A DNA stretch of 64,000 nucleotides from Phymorhynchus buccinoides (GCA_017654935.2 CM065690.1:6456479-6520478); one strand, 5' to 3'; shown: positions 1 through 13,211, counted from the first letter of the stretch. The notes: generated from the sequence alone by a model not told the origin. Made by a program: numbers and translations.

Positions 1-125
1 GCCAAGCCCAAACATAAATTCACCTTAGATGTTGAAGCTACTATACCGCTTGAGGGTGGGTTGGGTGCGGAGGGGAGGAGAGATCGTCTTTGCACACACC
101 ATTTTCTGTTCCTTTCCTCAGTTTT
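1..125 (+). repeat. Macro-unit copy A, edge of G-run spacer
   Basis: The sequence matches 22,205-22,330 in direct orientation and the reverse complement of about 11,335-11,460, with scattered small indels. It is the outermost visible part of copy A of the inverted macro-unit. The homopolymer and roughly 150 bases that separate this block from the 69-bp satellite in copies B and C are missing here, so the satellite starts almost at once. Confidence 0.75.
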
Positions 126-3100
126 TATTAACAACAAGTAGGGGATATTGACTTGAATATCACTGTGGGGTTCAGTAACCATACATCAGTTTTATTAACA
201 ACAAGTAAGGGAATATTACTTTTGCAATATCCACTGTGGGTTCAGTAAACCATACCATCAGTTTTATTAACAACAGTAGGGGATATTGACTTTGCAATAT
301 CAATGTGGGTTCAGTAACCATACATCCTCTTATTAACAACAAGTAGGGGATATTGACTTTGCAATATCACTTGTGGTTCAGTAACCATACACATCAATTT
401 ATTGATTAACAACAAGTAGGAGATTAGTTGACTTTGAATATCACTGTGGGTTCAGTACCATACCATCTTTGTATTTAACAACCAGTACGGGATATTGACT
501 TTGCATAGCAACTGTGGGGTTCAGATAACCATACCATCAGTCTTTATTAACAACAGTAGGGAATAGTACTTTGGCAATATCACTGTGGGTTCAGTACCAT
601 ACATCAGTTTTATTTAACAACAAGTAGGGGGATGTTGACTTGAATATCACTGTGGGTTCAGTAACCACATACCATCAGTTTTTATTAACAAAAAGTAGGG
701 GATTTACTTTGCAATATCACTTGTGGTTCAGTAACCATACCATCAAGTGTTTATTAACAACAAGTAGGGGATGTTGACGTGAATATCACTGTGGTTCAGT
801 AACCATACATCAGTTTTTATTAAAAACGAAGTAGTGATATTGCCTTTGCAATATCACTGTGGGTTTCAGTAACCATACATCAGTGTTATTAACAACAATA
901 GGGGATTGTTGACTTGATACACTGTGGGTTCAGTACCATAACCATCAGTTTAATTACAACAAGTCGGGATATTGACTTTGCAATATCACTACTGTGGGTT
1001 CAGTAACCATACATCAGTGTTATTACAACAAGTAGGGGAATATTGACTTTGCAATATCACTGTGGGTTCAGGTGAACCTACCATCAGTTTTATTAACAAC
1101 AAGTAGGGGATATTGACTTTGCAATATCACTGTGGTTCAGTAACCATACTCAGTTTTATAACAACAAGTAGGGGATATTGACGTTGCAAATATCACTGTG
1201 GGTTTCAGTACCGACCATAGTTTTATTAACAACAAGTAGGGGATAATTAATTTGCACTATCACTGTGGGTTCGTAACCTAACCATCAGTTTATTACACAA
1301 GTAGGGATATTTGACTTTCAATATCACTGGTGGGTTCAGTAACCATACCTCATTTTATTTAACAACATTAGGGGATACTTTGCCTTGAATATCTCTGTGG
1401 TTTTCAGTAACCATACCATCGTTTTATAACAACAATAGGGATTTTGACTTGAATATCACTGTGTGTTCAGTAACCATACCACCATTTTATTAACAACAAG
1501 TAGGGGATATTGACTTTGCAATATCACTGTGGGTTCACGTTAACCATACCATCAGTTGTATTAACAAAGTAGGGATATTGACTTTGCAGATATCACTGTG
1601 GGTTGAAAAGTACCATACATCAGTTTATTACAACAAGTAGGGGATATTGACTTTGCAATATCCTGTGGGTTCATAACCATACCATCAGTTTATTAACAAC
1701 AAGTAGGGGAATATTGACTTTGCAATATCACTGTTGGTTCAGTACCCATACCATCAGTATTATTAACAACAGTAGGGGATATTGACTTTGCAATATCACT
1801 GTGGGTTTCAGTAACCATACCATCAGTTGTATTAACACAAGTAGGGGTATTGACTTGCAATATCACTGTGGTTCTAGTAACCATACCATCAGTGTTTATT
1901 ACAACAAGTAGGGGGATATGACTTGCAATATCACTGTGGGTTCAGTAACATACCATCAGTTTTATTACCACAAGTAGGGGGATATTGACTTTGCAATATC
2001 ACTGTGGTTTCAGTACCCATACATCATTTGATTAACACGTAGGGGATATTGACTTGAATATCACTGTGGGTTTTCTAGTAACCATACGCATCAGTTTTTT
2101 AACAACAAGTAAGGGGATAGGACTTTTGGCAATATCACTGTGTGTTTCGTAACCATACCATCAGTTTTTAACAACAAGTTGGATATTGACTTTGCAATAT
2201 CCTGCGGGGTTCAGTAACCAACATCAGTTTTAGGGAATTACAACAAGTAGGGATATTGACTTGAATATCACTGTGGGTTTCAGTAACCTACCATCAGGTG
2301 TTTATTAACAACACTAGGGATATTGACTTTGGCAATACCAGTGTGGGTTCATAACATACCATCAGTTTTTTATTAACAACAGTATGGCATATGACCTTGC
2401 CATATCCTGTGGGTTCAGTAACCATACCATCAGTTTTATCACCAAGTAGGGGATATTGACTTTGCAAATACCATGTGGGTTCAGTACGCTACCATCAGTT
2501 TTTATTAACAACAAGTAGGGGATATTGACTTTGTGCAATATCACTGGTGGGTTGCATTAACCATACCATCAGTTTGATTAACAACAAGTAGGGGATTTGA
2601 CTTTGCAATAGCATGGGTGGGTCCAGTAATTCCTCCCATCAGTTTTATTAACAACAGTAGGGGTATTTGACTTTGCAATACCATTGGTGGGTTCAAGTAA
2701 CCATCCATCATCTTATTAACAACAGTAGGGGATATTGACTTTTGCATATCACTGGGGGTTCAGTAACCAATACCATCAGTTTTTATTAACAAACAAGTAG
2801 GGGATATTGACTTTGCAATATCACTGTGGGTTCAGTAACCATACCATCATTTATTAACAACATAAGTAGGGAATATGACTTTTGCAATACGATTGGTGGA
2901 TTCAGTAATAACGCATACCATCAGTTTTATTAACAACAGTATGGGGAAGATTTGACTTGAATATCACTGTGGGTTCAGTAACCATACCATCAGTTTTATT
3001 GAACAAGTAGGGGATATTTGACTGTTGCAATATACTGTGGGTTCAAGTAACCATACCATCGTTTAAAATTAACAACAAGTAGGGATTTGACTTGAATATC

Positions 3101-4870
3101 ACAGTGGGTTCAGTAACCTACCATCAGTTTTTATTAACGACAATTATGTGATCTTGACGTTTGCAATATCAGTTTACTTGGGGTTCAGTAACCATAACCG
3201 TCAGTTTATAACAACAAGTAGGGGATATTGACTTTGCAAGGGGAGCACTGGGTTCCAGTAACCATAAAACCTATCAGTTTTATTTAACCACCCATAGGGG
3301 ATATGACTTTGAATATCCTGTGGGTTCAGTAACCATACCATCAGTTTTATTAACAACAAGTAGGGGATATGACTTTGCAATATCACTGTGGGTCAGTAAC
3401 CATACCATCAGTTTTTTATTAACAACAAGTTAGGGGATATTGACCTTTGCAATATCACTGTGGGTTCAGTAACCATACCATCAGTTTGATTAACAACAAG
3501 TCGGGGATATTGACTTGAATCACTGTGGGTTCAGTAACCATACATCAGTTTATTTACCGAACAGTAGGTGATTATTGACTTTGCAATATCACTGTGTGTT
3601 CAGTACCATAACCATCAGTTTTTTATTAACAACAATATGGATATTGAATTTGGCAATAGCACTGTGGGTTCAGTAACCTACCATCAGTTTTATAACAACA
3701 AGTAGGGGATATTGACTTTGCAATATCACTGTGGGTTCCGTAAACCATACCATCAGTTTTTATGAACAACAAGTAGTGGGATATTGACATTTGCAATATC
3801 ACTGTGGGTGTTCAGTTAAGCCATACCATCAATTTTATTACCATCAAGTAGGGGATATTGACTTTTGCAATAGCCCTTGGGTTCAGTAACCATATGACCA
3901 TCAGTTTTATTACAACAAGTAGGGGAATCTGACTGAATATCACTGTGGTTTCAGTAACCATACCATCAGTTTTATTAACATAACAACAAGTGGGGATATT
4001 CACTTTTGCAATAGCACTGTGGGTTCAGTAACATACCTCCATTTTATTAACAACAAGTAGGGGATATTGGACTTTGCAAATTCACTGTGGTTCAGTAACT
4101 CCATCAGTTTTATTAACAACAAGTAGGGGTATTATTGACTTTGCAATATCAATGTGGGTTCAGTAACCATAACATCAGTTTGAATACACAAGTAGGAGAT
4201 ATTGACTTGAATATCACTGTGGTTCAGTAAAACCATACATCATGTATTAACCACAAATAGGGGATATTGACTTTGCAATAGCACTGTGGGTTCAGTAACC
4301 ATCCATCAGTTTTTATTAACAACAGTAGGGGATATTGACTTTGCAATATCACTGTGGGTTCAGTAACCATACCATCAGTTTTATTACAACGTAGGGGTAT
4401 TGACTTGCCATATCATGTGGGACAGTTAACCATACCATCAGTTTGTATTAACAACAAGTTAGGGGATATTGACTTGCGGGCAATATTCACTGTGGGGTTC
4501 AGTACCTTACCATCAGTTTTTATTACAACAGTAGGGGATATTGACTTTGTCAATATCACTGTGTGTTCAGTAACCATACATCCAAGTTGTATAACACAAG
4601 TAGGGGAATATTGACTTTTGCAATATCACTGTGGTTCAGTAACATACTCATCAGTTTTATTAACAACAAGTAGGGAGATTGACTTTGCAATATCCCTGTG
4701 GGTTTCCGTAAGCCATTACCATCAGTTGTATTAACAACAGTAGAGCATATTGACTTTGGCAATATCACTGTGGTTCATTAACCATACCATCAGTTTTAAT
4801 TAACAACAAGTAGGGGATATGACTTTGCAATATCACTGTGGGTTCAGTAACCAATAACCATCAGTTTTAA
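126..4870 (+). repeat. 69-bp satellite array, copy A (noisy)
   Basis: About 70 tandem copies of a unit whose clean form at 22,560-22,980 is exactly 69 bp. Recognisable words are ATTAACAACAAGTAGGGG, ATATTGACTTTGCAATATC and GGTTCAGTAACCATACCATC. Each unit holds a 7-bp inverted repeat, GATATTG and CAATATC, around a 6-base loop. Nearly every unit here has one or more single-base indels or homopolymer changes, unlike the clean copy downstream, so the local sequence quality is suspect. Short open frames in this stretch are translations of the satellite, not genes. Confidence 0.95.
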
Positions 4871-5029
4871 TTTCATGTGAAAATGATAGCACAGCTTTCT
4901 TGGCTGTGAAACCGCAGACAAACATTATTTGTAAATGTCACGTGAATTGCCGAAGCGATACACATCAGTGGTTTGTTATTCGAAATCACAAAAACACCTT
5001 CACATAGTTGACAGATTGTGGCCACTGTT

Positions 5030-5160
5030 TTGCTACCAGGGCATTCAAGGCAATGCCTTCTCATGCTCTGGAACAGTCCTCCTGAAGATTGTGGCCACTG
5101 TTTGCTACCAGGCATTCAAGGCAATGCCTTCCCATGCTCTGGGACAGTCTCCTGAAGATT
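5030..5160 (+). repeat. 72-bp satellite, about two units, copy A
   Basis: Two adjacent copies of the unit built around GCCACTGTTTGCTACCAGG, CATTCAAGGCAATGCCTTC and CATGCTCTGGAACAGTC. The same family is expanded to about nine units at 23,291-23,965 and has about two units inverted at 7,310-7,470. Each unit holds AGGCATT and AATGCCT around a 6-base loop. Confidence 0.85.
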
Positions 5161-5706
5161 TCTCGAGGATTATTGTTTCCCGGCGTACCATAGATCCTCT
5201 TACGACGTTATAATGGTGCGAAGCTGAATAAAGAAAGTCCCCCTAGGTATTCCTTGCAGAAACCGTGGGTCCAACACGCCTTTCAACTGTTTTAATAATG
5301 GCTGTTTTTTGTGACTTTTGGACATTGCACCCATGATGTCCGTCTTCTCTGACATCACGTGACGTTTCAAATTATTTTAGTCATCAATTTTATGCTAAAG
5401 GAATAACATATATTTGTTTTTTTCAAATTGAAGGAACTGATAAGTTTTTGTTATTTGAAAACTCATGAGATCTTACAAATCACAATATCCCCCTACTTTT
5501 TGTGAGCATTATATGTGCCCATATATGTATGGCATGTATGTATTAAGTTTATTGGATTCCCATGTTCAAAATCATGTTAATAGAAGCACGCGGTGTGTAG
5601 CATTTCACCTGGCCGCAACAAGTGGGTCGTCCCTTTGTTCATGTCCCCTCTGCAAGGCTTGGAATGAGTCTGGGGAAAATAAACCTAGCTGGATTTAGAT
5701 AGCTGT

Positions 5707-5870
5707 GATTGGCTGAACTGCGGTGTTGACGTCACGTGTGTCACGTGACGTACCACCCACAGCCACGGCTCTCAGAGGTGACTTAGCGTGCTACTCTGTC
5801 CCACACTGCCAGACGGGTTACCAACTTCAGGAGTCAAACGCTACACGCAAGCACAAAGCAATAGGTAAGC
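5707..5870 (+). promoter_or_regulatory. Candidate Pol II promoter and splice donor, copy A
   Basis: The sequence shows GATTGGCTG (inverted CCAAT box, 5,707-5,715), TGACGTCA (CRE type, 5,727-5,734), two CACGTG E-boxes (5,733-5,738 and 5,742-5,747), and about 120 bases later ATAG followed by GTAAGC (donor G at 5,865). The arrangement recurs in the other copies, with GTAAGT as the donor. Promoter function is inference from motif grouping only; no TATA box or transcript is visible. Confidence 0.35.
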
Positions 5871-6085
5871 TGTTTAAACGTTTTTTGTTTCCTTTGTTTC
5901 CGATCTTTTACTGTTGTATATAAGGTCGAAGGGACACGTTTGGGCTTCAAGGCGTTTTATAGATTCAGTTTTGGTCTTGCTGTATGTTTTTTTTTTAAAG
6001 TAAATGTGGTGTGCTTAGAAAATCCAGGCTTCATGTAAGAAGTTGACCCTCGGTATTTCGGACACCTAACAGACAGAGTGCCAAA

Positions 6086-6412
6086 ACTTAATGACGAGGA
6101 GAAGAGAGTGGGTACAACTGTATGACGAAGAGAGAGAGGGGTACAACTTTCATGGCAAAGAGAAGAAGAGTGGGTAGCAACTGTAAATGACGAGAGAAGA
6201 GAGTGGTACAACTGTACCCACTCTCTTCTCTTCGTCATTCAGTTGTACCCCCTCTCTTCTCTTCGTCTTACAGGTTGTACCCACTCTCTTCTCTTCGTCT
6301 TCAGTTGGACCCACTCTCTCTCTTTGCCCATGACAGTTTACCCACTCCTTCTCTTCGTCTTAACAGTTTTGTACACACTCTCTTCTCTTCGTCATTACAT
6401 TTTTGCCACTCT
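6086..6412. repeat. 32-bp satellite, head-to-head at fold axis 1
   Basis: Units with GAAGAGAGTGGGTACAACTG run toward about 6,212 from the left, and their reverse complements (ACTCTCTTCTCTTCGTC) run away on the right. The junction is locally palindromic around GGTACAACTGTACC. It is the same family as the array at 24,836-25,639, with GGGTA replacing the GGCCC common there. It marks the first inversion axis. Confidence 0.85.
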
Positions 6413-7690
6413 GTCTGTAAGGTGTCCGAATACCGAGGTCAACTCTAAACATGAAGCCGGATTTTCTTAAGCACACCACATTACATTTAAAAAATACATA
6501 CAGCAAGACGCGAAACTTGCATCTATAAAACGCCTGAAGCCCAACGTGTTTCCCTTAGACCTTAGCTAAAACAGTAAAAGATCGGAACAAAGGATCAAAA
6601 CGTTTACAGACTTACCTATTTCTTTGTGCTTTGCAAGGTTTGACTCCTGAAGTTGGTAACCCGTTCTGCAGTTGGACAGAGTGCCCTAAGTCACCTTGAA
6701 AGTAGCCGTGCTGTGGGTGGTACGTCACGTACATCACGTGACGTTACCACCACCGCAGTTCAGCCATCACAGCTATTCTAAATCCAGCTAGGTTATTTCC
6801 CCAGCACTCAGTCAAGCCTGCAGACACTGACAAAGTGACGACCACTTGTTGCGGCATGGTGGAAATGCTTAGCACACCCGCGTGCTTCTTAAACATGAAT
6901 TTGAACATGGGAATCCATAAACTTAATTCATTACATCATACAAAATAAGGGCACCTATACTGCTCACAAAAAGTAGGGGATATTGTGGATTTGTATAGAT
7001 CATCATGAGTTCAATAACAAACTTATCAGTCTCATTCCATTTGAAAACAAATATATGTTATTCCTTTAGCATACAAATTGATGACTAAATTAATTGGAAA
7101 CGAGTCACGTGATTGTCAGAGAAACGGACAATCAATGGGTGCCATGTCCGAAAGTCACAAAACAGCCATAAACAGTTGAAATTCGGTGTTGACCACGGTT
7201 TTCTGCAAGGCATACCTATTAGTTCTTCTATTCAGCTTGCACCATTATAACGGTCGTAAGAGATCTATGGACGGCCGGGACAACATAATCCTCGAGAAAA
7301 TCATTCATGAAGGGACTGTCCCAGAGCATGGGAAGGCATTGCTCTTGAATGCCTGGTAGCACACAGTGGCCCACAATCGTTCAAAGAGAAGGAGTGACTG
7401 TACCAGAGCACATGAGAAGGCATTGCCTTGAATGTGCCTGGTAGCAACAGTGCCCAACAATCTGTACAACTATGTGCAAAGGTGTTTTGTGATTTCGAAT
7501 AACACAAAAACACCCCGTTGAGGTGTGTATCCGCCTCTGCAATCTACGGTGACATTTACAATTAATGTTTTGTCTTCGGTTTTTATTTAACAGCCAGGAA
7601 AAGCTGTGCTAGAATCATTTTCCAACATAAATAAAAACTGATAGGTTAATTGGTTAATAAGAACCCCAGAAAAAAAAGTCAGGATAAATT
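6413..7690 (-). repeat. Macro-unit segment between satellites, copy B (inverted)
   Basis: This is the reverse complement of 4,871-6,085 and of 23,966-24,835 with small indels. On the minus strand the order is 72-bp satellite remnant (7,310-7,470), E-box/CRE cluster (near 6,720-6,745), donor-like AATAGGTAAGT (near 6,608-6,620), then the 32-bp satellite. The CCAAT box reads one base shorter here, CAGCCATCACAGC on the plus strand, probably through local sequence error. Confidence 0.8.
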
Positions 7691-10600
7691 GTGCAAAAAC
7701 ATGATATTGCATAAGTCAATATCCCCCCTACTTGGTTGTTAATAAAACTTGATGGTATGGTTTTACTGAAGGCCCACAGTGATCTTGCAAAGTCAATATG
7801 GCTCTAATCTACTCTACTTGTTGTTAATACACTGATGGTATTGGTTTACTGAAACCCGTGGTATAGAACAAAGTGATAATTGCAAAGTCAACTATTCCCC
7901 TACCTTGTTGTTAATAAAAACTGAATGGTATGGGTTATCATTCGGACCACCATCTAGGATGGGGGGGCGTGGGAATATATTATTTGCAGAAGAGTCCAAT
8001 AATCCCCTACTTGTTTTTAATACAAACTGAATGGATGGTTACTGAACCCACAGTGATATTGGCAAAGTCAATATCCCCTACTTGTTGTTAATAAACTGAT
8101 GGTATGGGTCTGAACCCACAGTGATATTGCAAAGTCAATATCCCCTACTTGTTGTTATTACAACTGATGGATGGTTACGTCCCTCAGGATATTGCAAAGT
8201 CATATCCCCTACTTGTTGTTAATACAACTGATTGGTATGGTACTGAACCCACAGTGGATTATTGCAAAGAGTCAATATCCCCTACTTGTTGTTATAAAAC
8301 TGATGGTAATGGTTACTGAACCCATGCCTAGTGCAAAGTCATATCCCTACTTGTTGTTAATACAACTGATGGTATGGTTCTGAAGCCCAACAGTGATAGT
8401 CAGTCAATATCTCCTACTTGTGTTAATCAAACTGATGGTATGTTTACTGAACCCACAGTGATATTGCAAAGTCAATATCCCCACTTGTTGTTAATAAAAC
8501 TGATGTTATGGTTACTGACGCCCACATGATATTGCAAAGTCAATATCCCCTACTTGTTGTTTAATAAAACTGATGGTATGGTTACTGACCCACAGATGAT
8601 ATTGCAAAGTTATATCCCCTACTTGTTGTTAATAAACTGATGGTATGGTTACTGAACCCACGTGATATTCACTTCAATATCCCCTACTTGTTGTTTAAAC
8701 TGATGGTATGGTTACTGAACCCACAGTGGCTATTGGCAAAGTCAATATTCCCCTACTTGAATGTTAATAAAACTGAATGGTATGGTACTGACACACAGTT
8801 GATATTAGCAAAGTCCAATATCCCCTACTTGTTGTTAATAAACTGATGGTAATGGTTACGGAACCCCACAGTGATATTGCAAAGTCAATTATCCCCTACT
8901 TGTTGTTAATAAAAACGGATTGTATGTTACTGAACCACGTGATATTCAAAGTCAATATCCCTACTTGTTGTTAATAAAACTGATGGTATGGTTACTGAAC
9001 ACACAGTGATATTGCAAAGTCCTATCCCTCCCTACTTGTGTTAATAACTGATGTATGGTTACTGAACCCACATGATATTCAAGTCAATATCCCCACTTGT
9101 TGTTAATCAAACTGAAATGTATGGTTACTGAACCCACAGTGATATTGCAAAGTCAATTCCCCTCCTTGTTGTTACTAAACTGATGTATGGTTATGAACCC
9201 ACATTGTATTGCAAAGTCAATATCCCCTACTTGTTGTTTAGAAAACTGATGTTATGGTTACTGAACCCACAGTGATATTCAAGTCAATATCCCTACTTGT
9301 TGTTAATAAAACCTGATGTATGGTTTTACTGAACCCACAGTGCTATTGCAAGTCAATATCCCTACTTGTTTGTTATCCAACTGACGGTATGGTTCTGAAC
9401 CCATAGTGATATTTGCAAAGGCATATCCCTACTTGTTGTTAATACAACTGATGGTATGGTTCTGAACCCACTGGATATTCAAGTCAATATTCCCTACTTT
9501 TGTTAATAAAACTGATGGTATGGTACTGAACCCACAGTGATATGCAACGTCAATATCCCCTACTTGTTGTCAAAAACGATGTATGGTTAACTGAACCCAC
9601 AGTGATATTCAAGTCAATATCCCCTACTTGTGTGTTAATAAAACTGATGGTCTGTTACTGAACCGCACAGTGTTTATTGCAAAGTCATATTCCCTACTGT
9701 TGTTAATAAAATGATGGTAGGGTTACTGAACCCACCGTGAATTGCAAAGTCAATATCCCCTACTTGTTGTTAATAAACTGATGGTATGGTTACTGAACCC
9801 ACAGTGATATTGGTCAAAAGTCCATATCCCCTACTTGTTGTTTAAATAAAACTGCTGGTATGGTTACTGAACCCAAATGGTTTGCAAAAGTCCCAATATC
9901 CCCTACTTGTTGTTAATAACTGATGGTTATGGTTTTACTGACCCCCAGTGCTATTGCAAAGTCATATCCCCTACTTGTTGTTAATCAAACTGAATTGGTA
10001 TGGTTACTGACCCCACAGTGATATTGCAAAGTCAATAATCCCCTACTTGTTGTTAATAAAACTGATGTATGGTTACTGGGGGGAAAAAACCAAAAACATG
10101 GTATTGCAAAGTCAATACCCTACTTGTGTTAATAAACTGATGGTATGGTTACTGAACCAACCTTGATATTGCAAGAGTCCAATATCCTACTTGTTTGTTA
10201 ATAAACTATGTATGGTTACTGAACCCACACTGGTATTGCAAAGTCAATATCCCCTAACTTGTTGTTAATAAACTGATGGTATGTTACTGAACCCACAGTG
10301 ATATTCAGTCAATATCCCCTACTTGTTGTTAACAAACTGATGTTATGGTTACTGAACCACATGATATTTGCAAAGTCAATATAGCCCCTACTTGTTGTTA
10401 ATAAACTGATGGTTGGTTATGACACACAGTGATATTGCAAAGTCAATATCCCTACTTGTTGTTAATAAAACTGATGGTATGTTTCTGAACCCACAGTGAT
10501 TATTCAAGTCAATATCCCCTACTTTTTTGTTTTAATAAAACTGATTGTATGGTACTGAACCACAGTGTATTGCAAGTCAAATACACCCTACTTTTTGTTA

Positions 10601-11153
10601 ATAAAACTGATGGTATGGTTACTGAACCCACAGTGATATTGCAAAGTAATATCCCCTACTTGTTGTTAATAAAACTGATGGTATGGTTACTGAACCCACA
10701 GTGATATTGCAAAGTCAATATCCCCTACTTGTTGTTAATAAAACTGTTGGTATGGTTACTGAACCCACAGTGATATTGCAAAGTAATATCCCCTACTTGT
10801 TGTTAATAAAACTGTTGGTATGGTTACTGAACCCACAGTGATATTGCAAAGTCAATATCCCCTACTTGTTGTTAATAACACTGTTGGTATGGTTACTGAA
10901 CACACAGTGATATTGCAAAGTCAATATCACCTACTTTTTTTTTTGTGTTAATAAAACTGATGATATGGTTACTGAACCCACAATGGTATTGCAAAGTCAA
11001 TATCCCCTACTTGTTGTTAATAAAACTGATGGTATGGTTACTGAACCCACAGTGATATTCAAGTCAATATCCCCTACTTGTTGTTAATAATACTGATTGT
11101 ATGGTTACTGAACCCACAATGGTATTGCAAAGTCAATATCCCCTACTTTTTTT
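7691..11153 (-). repeat. 69-bp satellite array, copy B
   Basis: About 50 units of the 69-bp satellite in the opposite orientation to copy A (CCCCTACTTGTTGTTAATA, ACTGATGGTATGGTTACTG). Units before about 10,600 are full of indels; from about 10,600 to 11,150 they are nearly uniform. The quality change occurs inside the array, which suggests a boundary between raw and polished sequence rather than biology. Confidence 0.95.
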
Positions 11154-11972
11154 TAGCAGTATGATAATTATGCATTTACTACATACAAAGATAGTCTGCG
11201 TGGCATCACCAACTTGGACATAATAATACTCACGCAAATGTCTACTGAGGCAACAGTGATTGTGCATGGATCAACGGCTTTTGCTACACTGAGACGAGGG
11301 GTGGCAGGGGGGGGGGGCTGCTAAAATGCTAAACCAAACAGGAAGAGAAAGGGTGCGAGCAAAGACGACCTCTCCTCCCCTCCGCCCCATCCCCACCCCT
11401 CAAGCTAGAACTTCAACATCTACTGGGAATTTCTGTTTGGGATCGGCAGGAAGCCGTGGCCAACTGACAAAGACACGACTGCTACACTTGTTTTTGGTTA
11501 CCCCCGAAATGCATCAGCGTGCATTGAAAATACTTGAACATATTTGAAACTATTAATGACCACAAAGACCAGTTACAAAAACACACTCAGAAAAAGACCA
11601 AATCAACCTGCTTTTGTTGTGTGGTTGTTTTTTGTTTTATATACAACACATGTGAGTACTATTTAGGCTAATAACGAAAATGTAAGTTATTGATGTTTGT
11701 GCACACGTATATATGTCTGCAGCGAGTTGGGTTTTTTAATTATGTAACTTTTTGTACATTGCATTTTTTGTATAGAAAATGAAACGAAAAGCAACAACAA
11801 CAAAAGGTATCATAATGCCATTATACAACATATACACATAATCTAATACAAATACATTAAAGCATAAAATGATATGCTCAAAATAAACTAAACATGTGGA
11901 TGAATAACACTATCATAATAATTATACTGTCAATGGCAAACAACAAGAAGGGAACAAAATGAAGTGGAAGTG
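11154..11972 (-). repeat. G-run spacer of macro-unit, copy B
   Basis: Mirror of 21,701-22,495. It carries a G homopolymer at about 11,308-11,318 and AT-rich sequence before the GA tract. A 73-codon frame at 11,326-11,547 is present in both mirror copies, but only because the DNA is duplicated. I see no domain in it and do not call a gene. Confidence 0.75.
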
Positions 11973-12009
11973 GAAGAGAGAGATAGGGAGAGAGAGGGAG
12001 AGGGAAAAG

Positions 12010-12055
<46 letters not shown>

Positions 12056-12299
12056 GGAGGGAAGGGAGAGAGAGAGAAAGGGAGAGAGAGAAAGAGAGAG
12101 AGGAGAGAGAGAGAGAGAGACAGAGAGAGAGAAGAGAGAGAGAGAGTGAGAGGAGAGAGAGAGAGAGGGAAAGAGAGAGGGATAGAGAGAGATTAGGGAG
12201 GGAAAGGGTAGAGAGAGAGATGGAAAGAAGAAAATAGAGATAGAGAGAGAGAGTAGAGAGGAGAGAGATGGAGCGAGAGAGAGAGAGAGAGAGAGAGAT
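11973..12299 (+). repeat. Interrupted (GA)n tract
   Basis: About 330 bases of GA dinucleotides with GG, AA and T interruptions. It mirrors the (CT)n tracts at 21,095-21,700 in copy C. The long open frames on both strands are low-complexity translations. Confidence 0.95.
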
Positions 12300-13090
12300 T
12301 ATATCACAGTGTATTATTAGGCACTTAGCGCAACGCCTAGTACCAGTAACGCCTAGTAACGTAACGCCTATTAACGGTAATGCCAAGTACTGGTACGCAG
12401 AGTACAGCAAATTTGAAGCGAATTGGTAAAGAAACGGTGGAGTTATAAGCCTCGTTTCGCGTCAAGCGCTGCTTCTGAGATCTACTGCGAATTTCTGTTT
12501 AGTAACGGCAGGACGCCGTAGCCAACTGGTAACGCCAATTACTGGTACACTTGTTTTGAGTTACCAGCGAAATTGAAGCAGATTTTCGTTGAGAATACTT
12601 GAACAGATCTGAAACTATTAATGACCACAAAGACCTATGGCAAAAACACACTCTGAGAGTGACGCGCTCTTCCTGCTTCTCTTGTGTGGTTGTTGCCAGG
12701 TTTTATATACAACACATGTGAGTACTATTTAGCCTGATAGCGAAAATTTGAAGCGATTGATGTTTGAAAACCAGCGGAGTTATAAGGCCCGTTTGCATCA
12801 TGGCTGCTGTAATGCGCCTAAGTAATCGATTCACTTCCATTTTTGACACAGAAAATAGTCACCGAAACCCAGTCATCTATCAGCAAATTCGAATACCATA
12901 TCCAACCTATACAAATGCTGGAGATACGGGCGCCGAGAGTGCGGCGGATGCGCGTTTCGCGCATAAAATAAACATGCGCAAATGATACGGCCGCCTCGTT
13001 TGCCGTTGCCATCGCCCCGTTAGGGTTTCACAGCAAATTTGAAGCGATTCGGATTTAAAACGGCGGAGTTATAAGGCCCGTTTTTCGTGT
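12300..13090. repeat. Mosaic spacer with a diverged duplicate of 11,428-11,700
   Basis: The part at about 12,490-12,760 aligns in direct orientation with 11,428-11,700; both contain ACTATTAATGACCACAAAGA and TATACAACACATGTGAGTAC. It is interspersed with short recurring words such as AACGCCTAGTAAC, TTTGAAGCGATT and GGCGGAGTTATAAGGC. The last phrase appears near 12,440, 12,775 and 13,060. I see no gene. Confidence 0.55.
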
Positions 13091-13091
13091 T

Positions 13092-13106
13092 TCAAAAACA
13101 CACACA

Positions 13107-13144
<38 letters not shown>

Positions 13145-13190
13145 CACACACACCACACACACACACAGACACACACACATACACACGGAC
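13092..13190 (+). repeat. (CA)n microsatellite
   Basis: About 100 bases of CA repeats with a few single-base interruptions, directly beside the 3' end of the SINE that follows on the minus strand. Confidence 0.95.
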
Positions 13191-13211
13191 GGACACTTGC
13201 CAAATTACTAT

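Larger units (their letters stand above)
4871..6085 (+). repeat. Macro-unit segment between 69-bp and 32-bp satellites, copy A
   Basis: This 1.2-kb segment occurs three times: here, inverted at about 6,430-7,690, and directly at about 23,966-24,835. It contains about two 72-bp satellite units (5,030-5,160), then non-tandem sequence with a CCAAT-type box, CRE and E-box palindromes, and a GTAAG donor-like site. No convincing protein-coding frame is shared by all three copies, so it may be non-coding or only transcribed. Confidence 0.8.

Noticed and set aside
1..4870. Possible CRISPR-like array because of regular repeats
   Set aside because: There are no unique spacers; it is a head-to-tail satellite in an animal genome.
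11326..11547. 73-codon frame also present inverted at 22,112-22,333
   Set aside because: Its apparent conservation is explained by the inverted duplication; there is no domain or codon evidence.
11959..12410. Open frames of Arg/Glu or Ser/Leu over the GA tract
   Set aside because: Low-complexity products of the (GA)n microsatellite; the same effect occurs at 21,451-21,795, 42,480-42,760 and 47,586-47,990.
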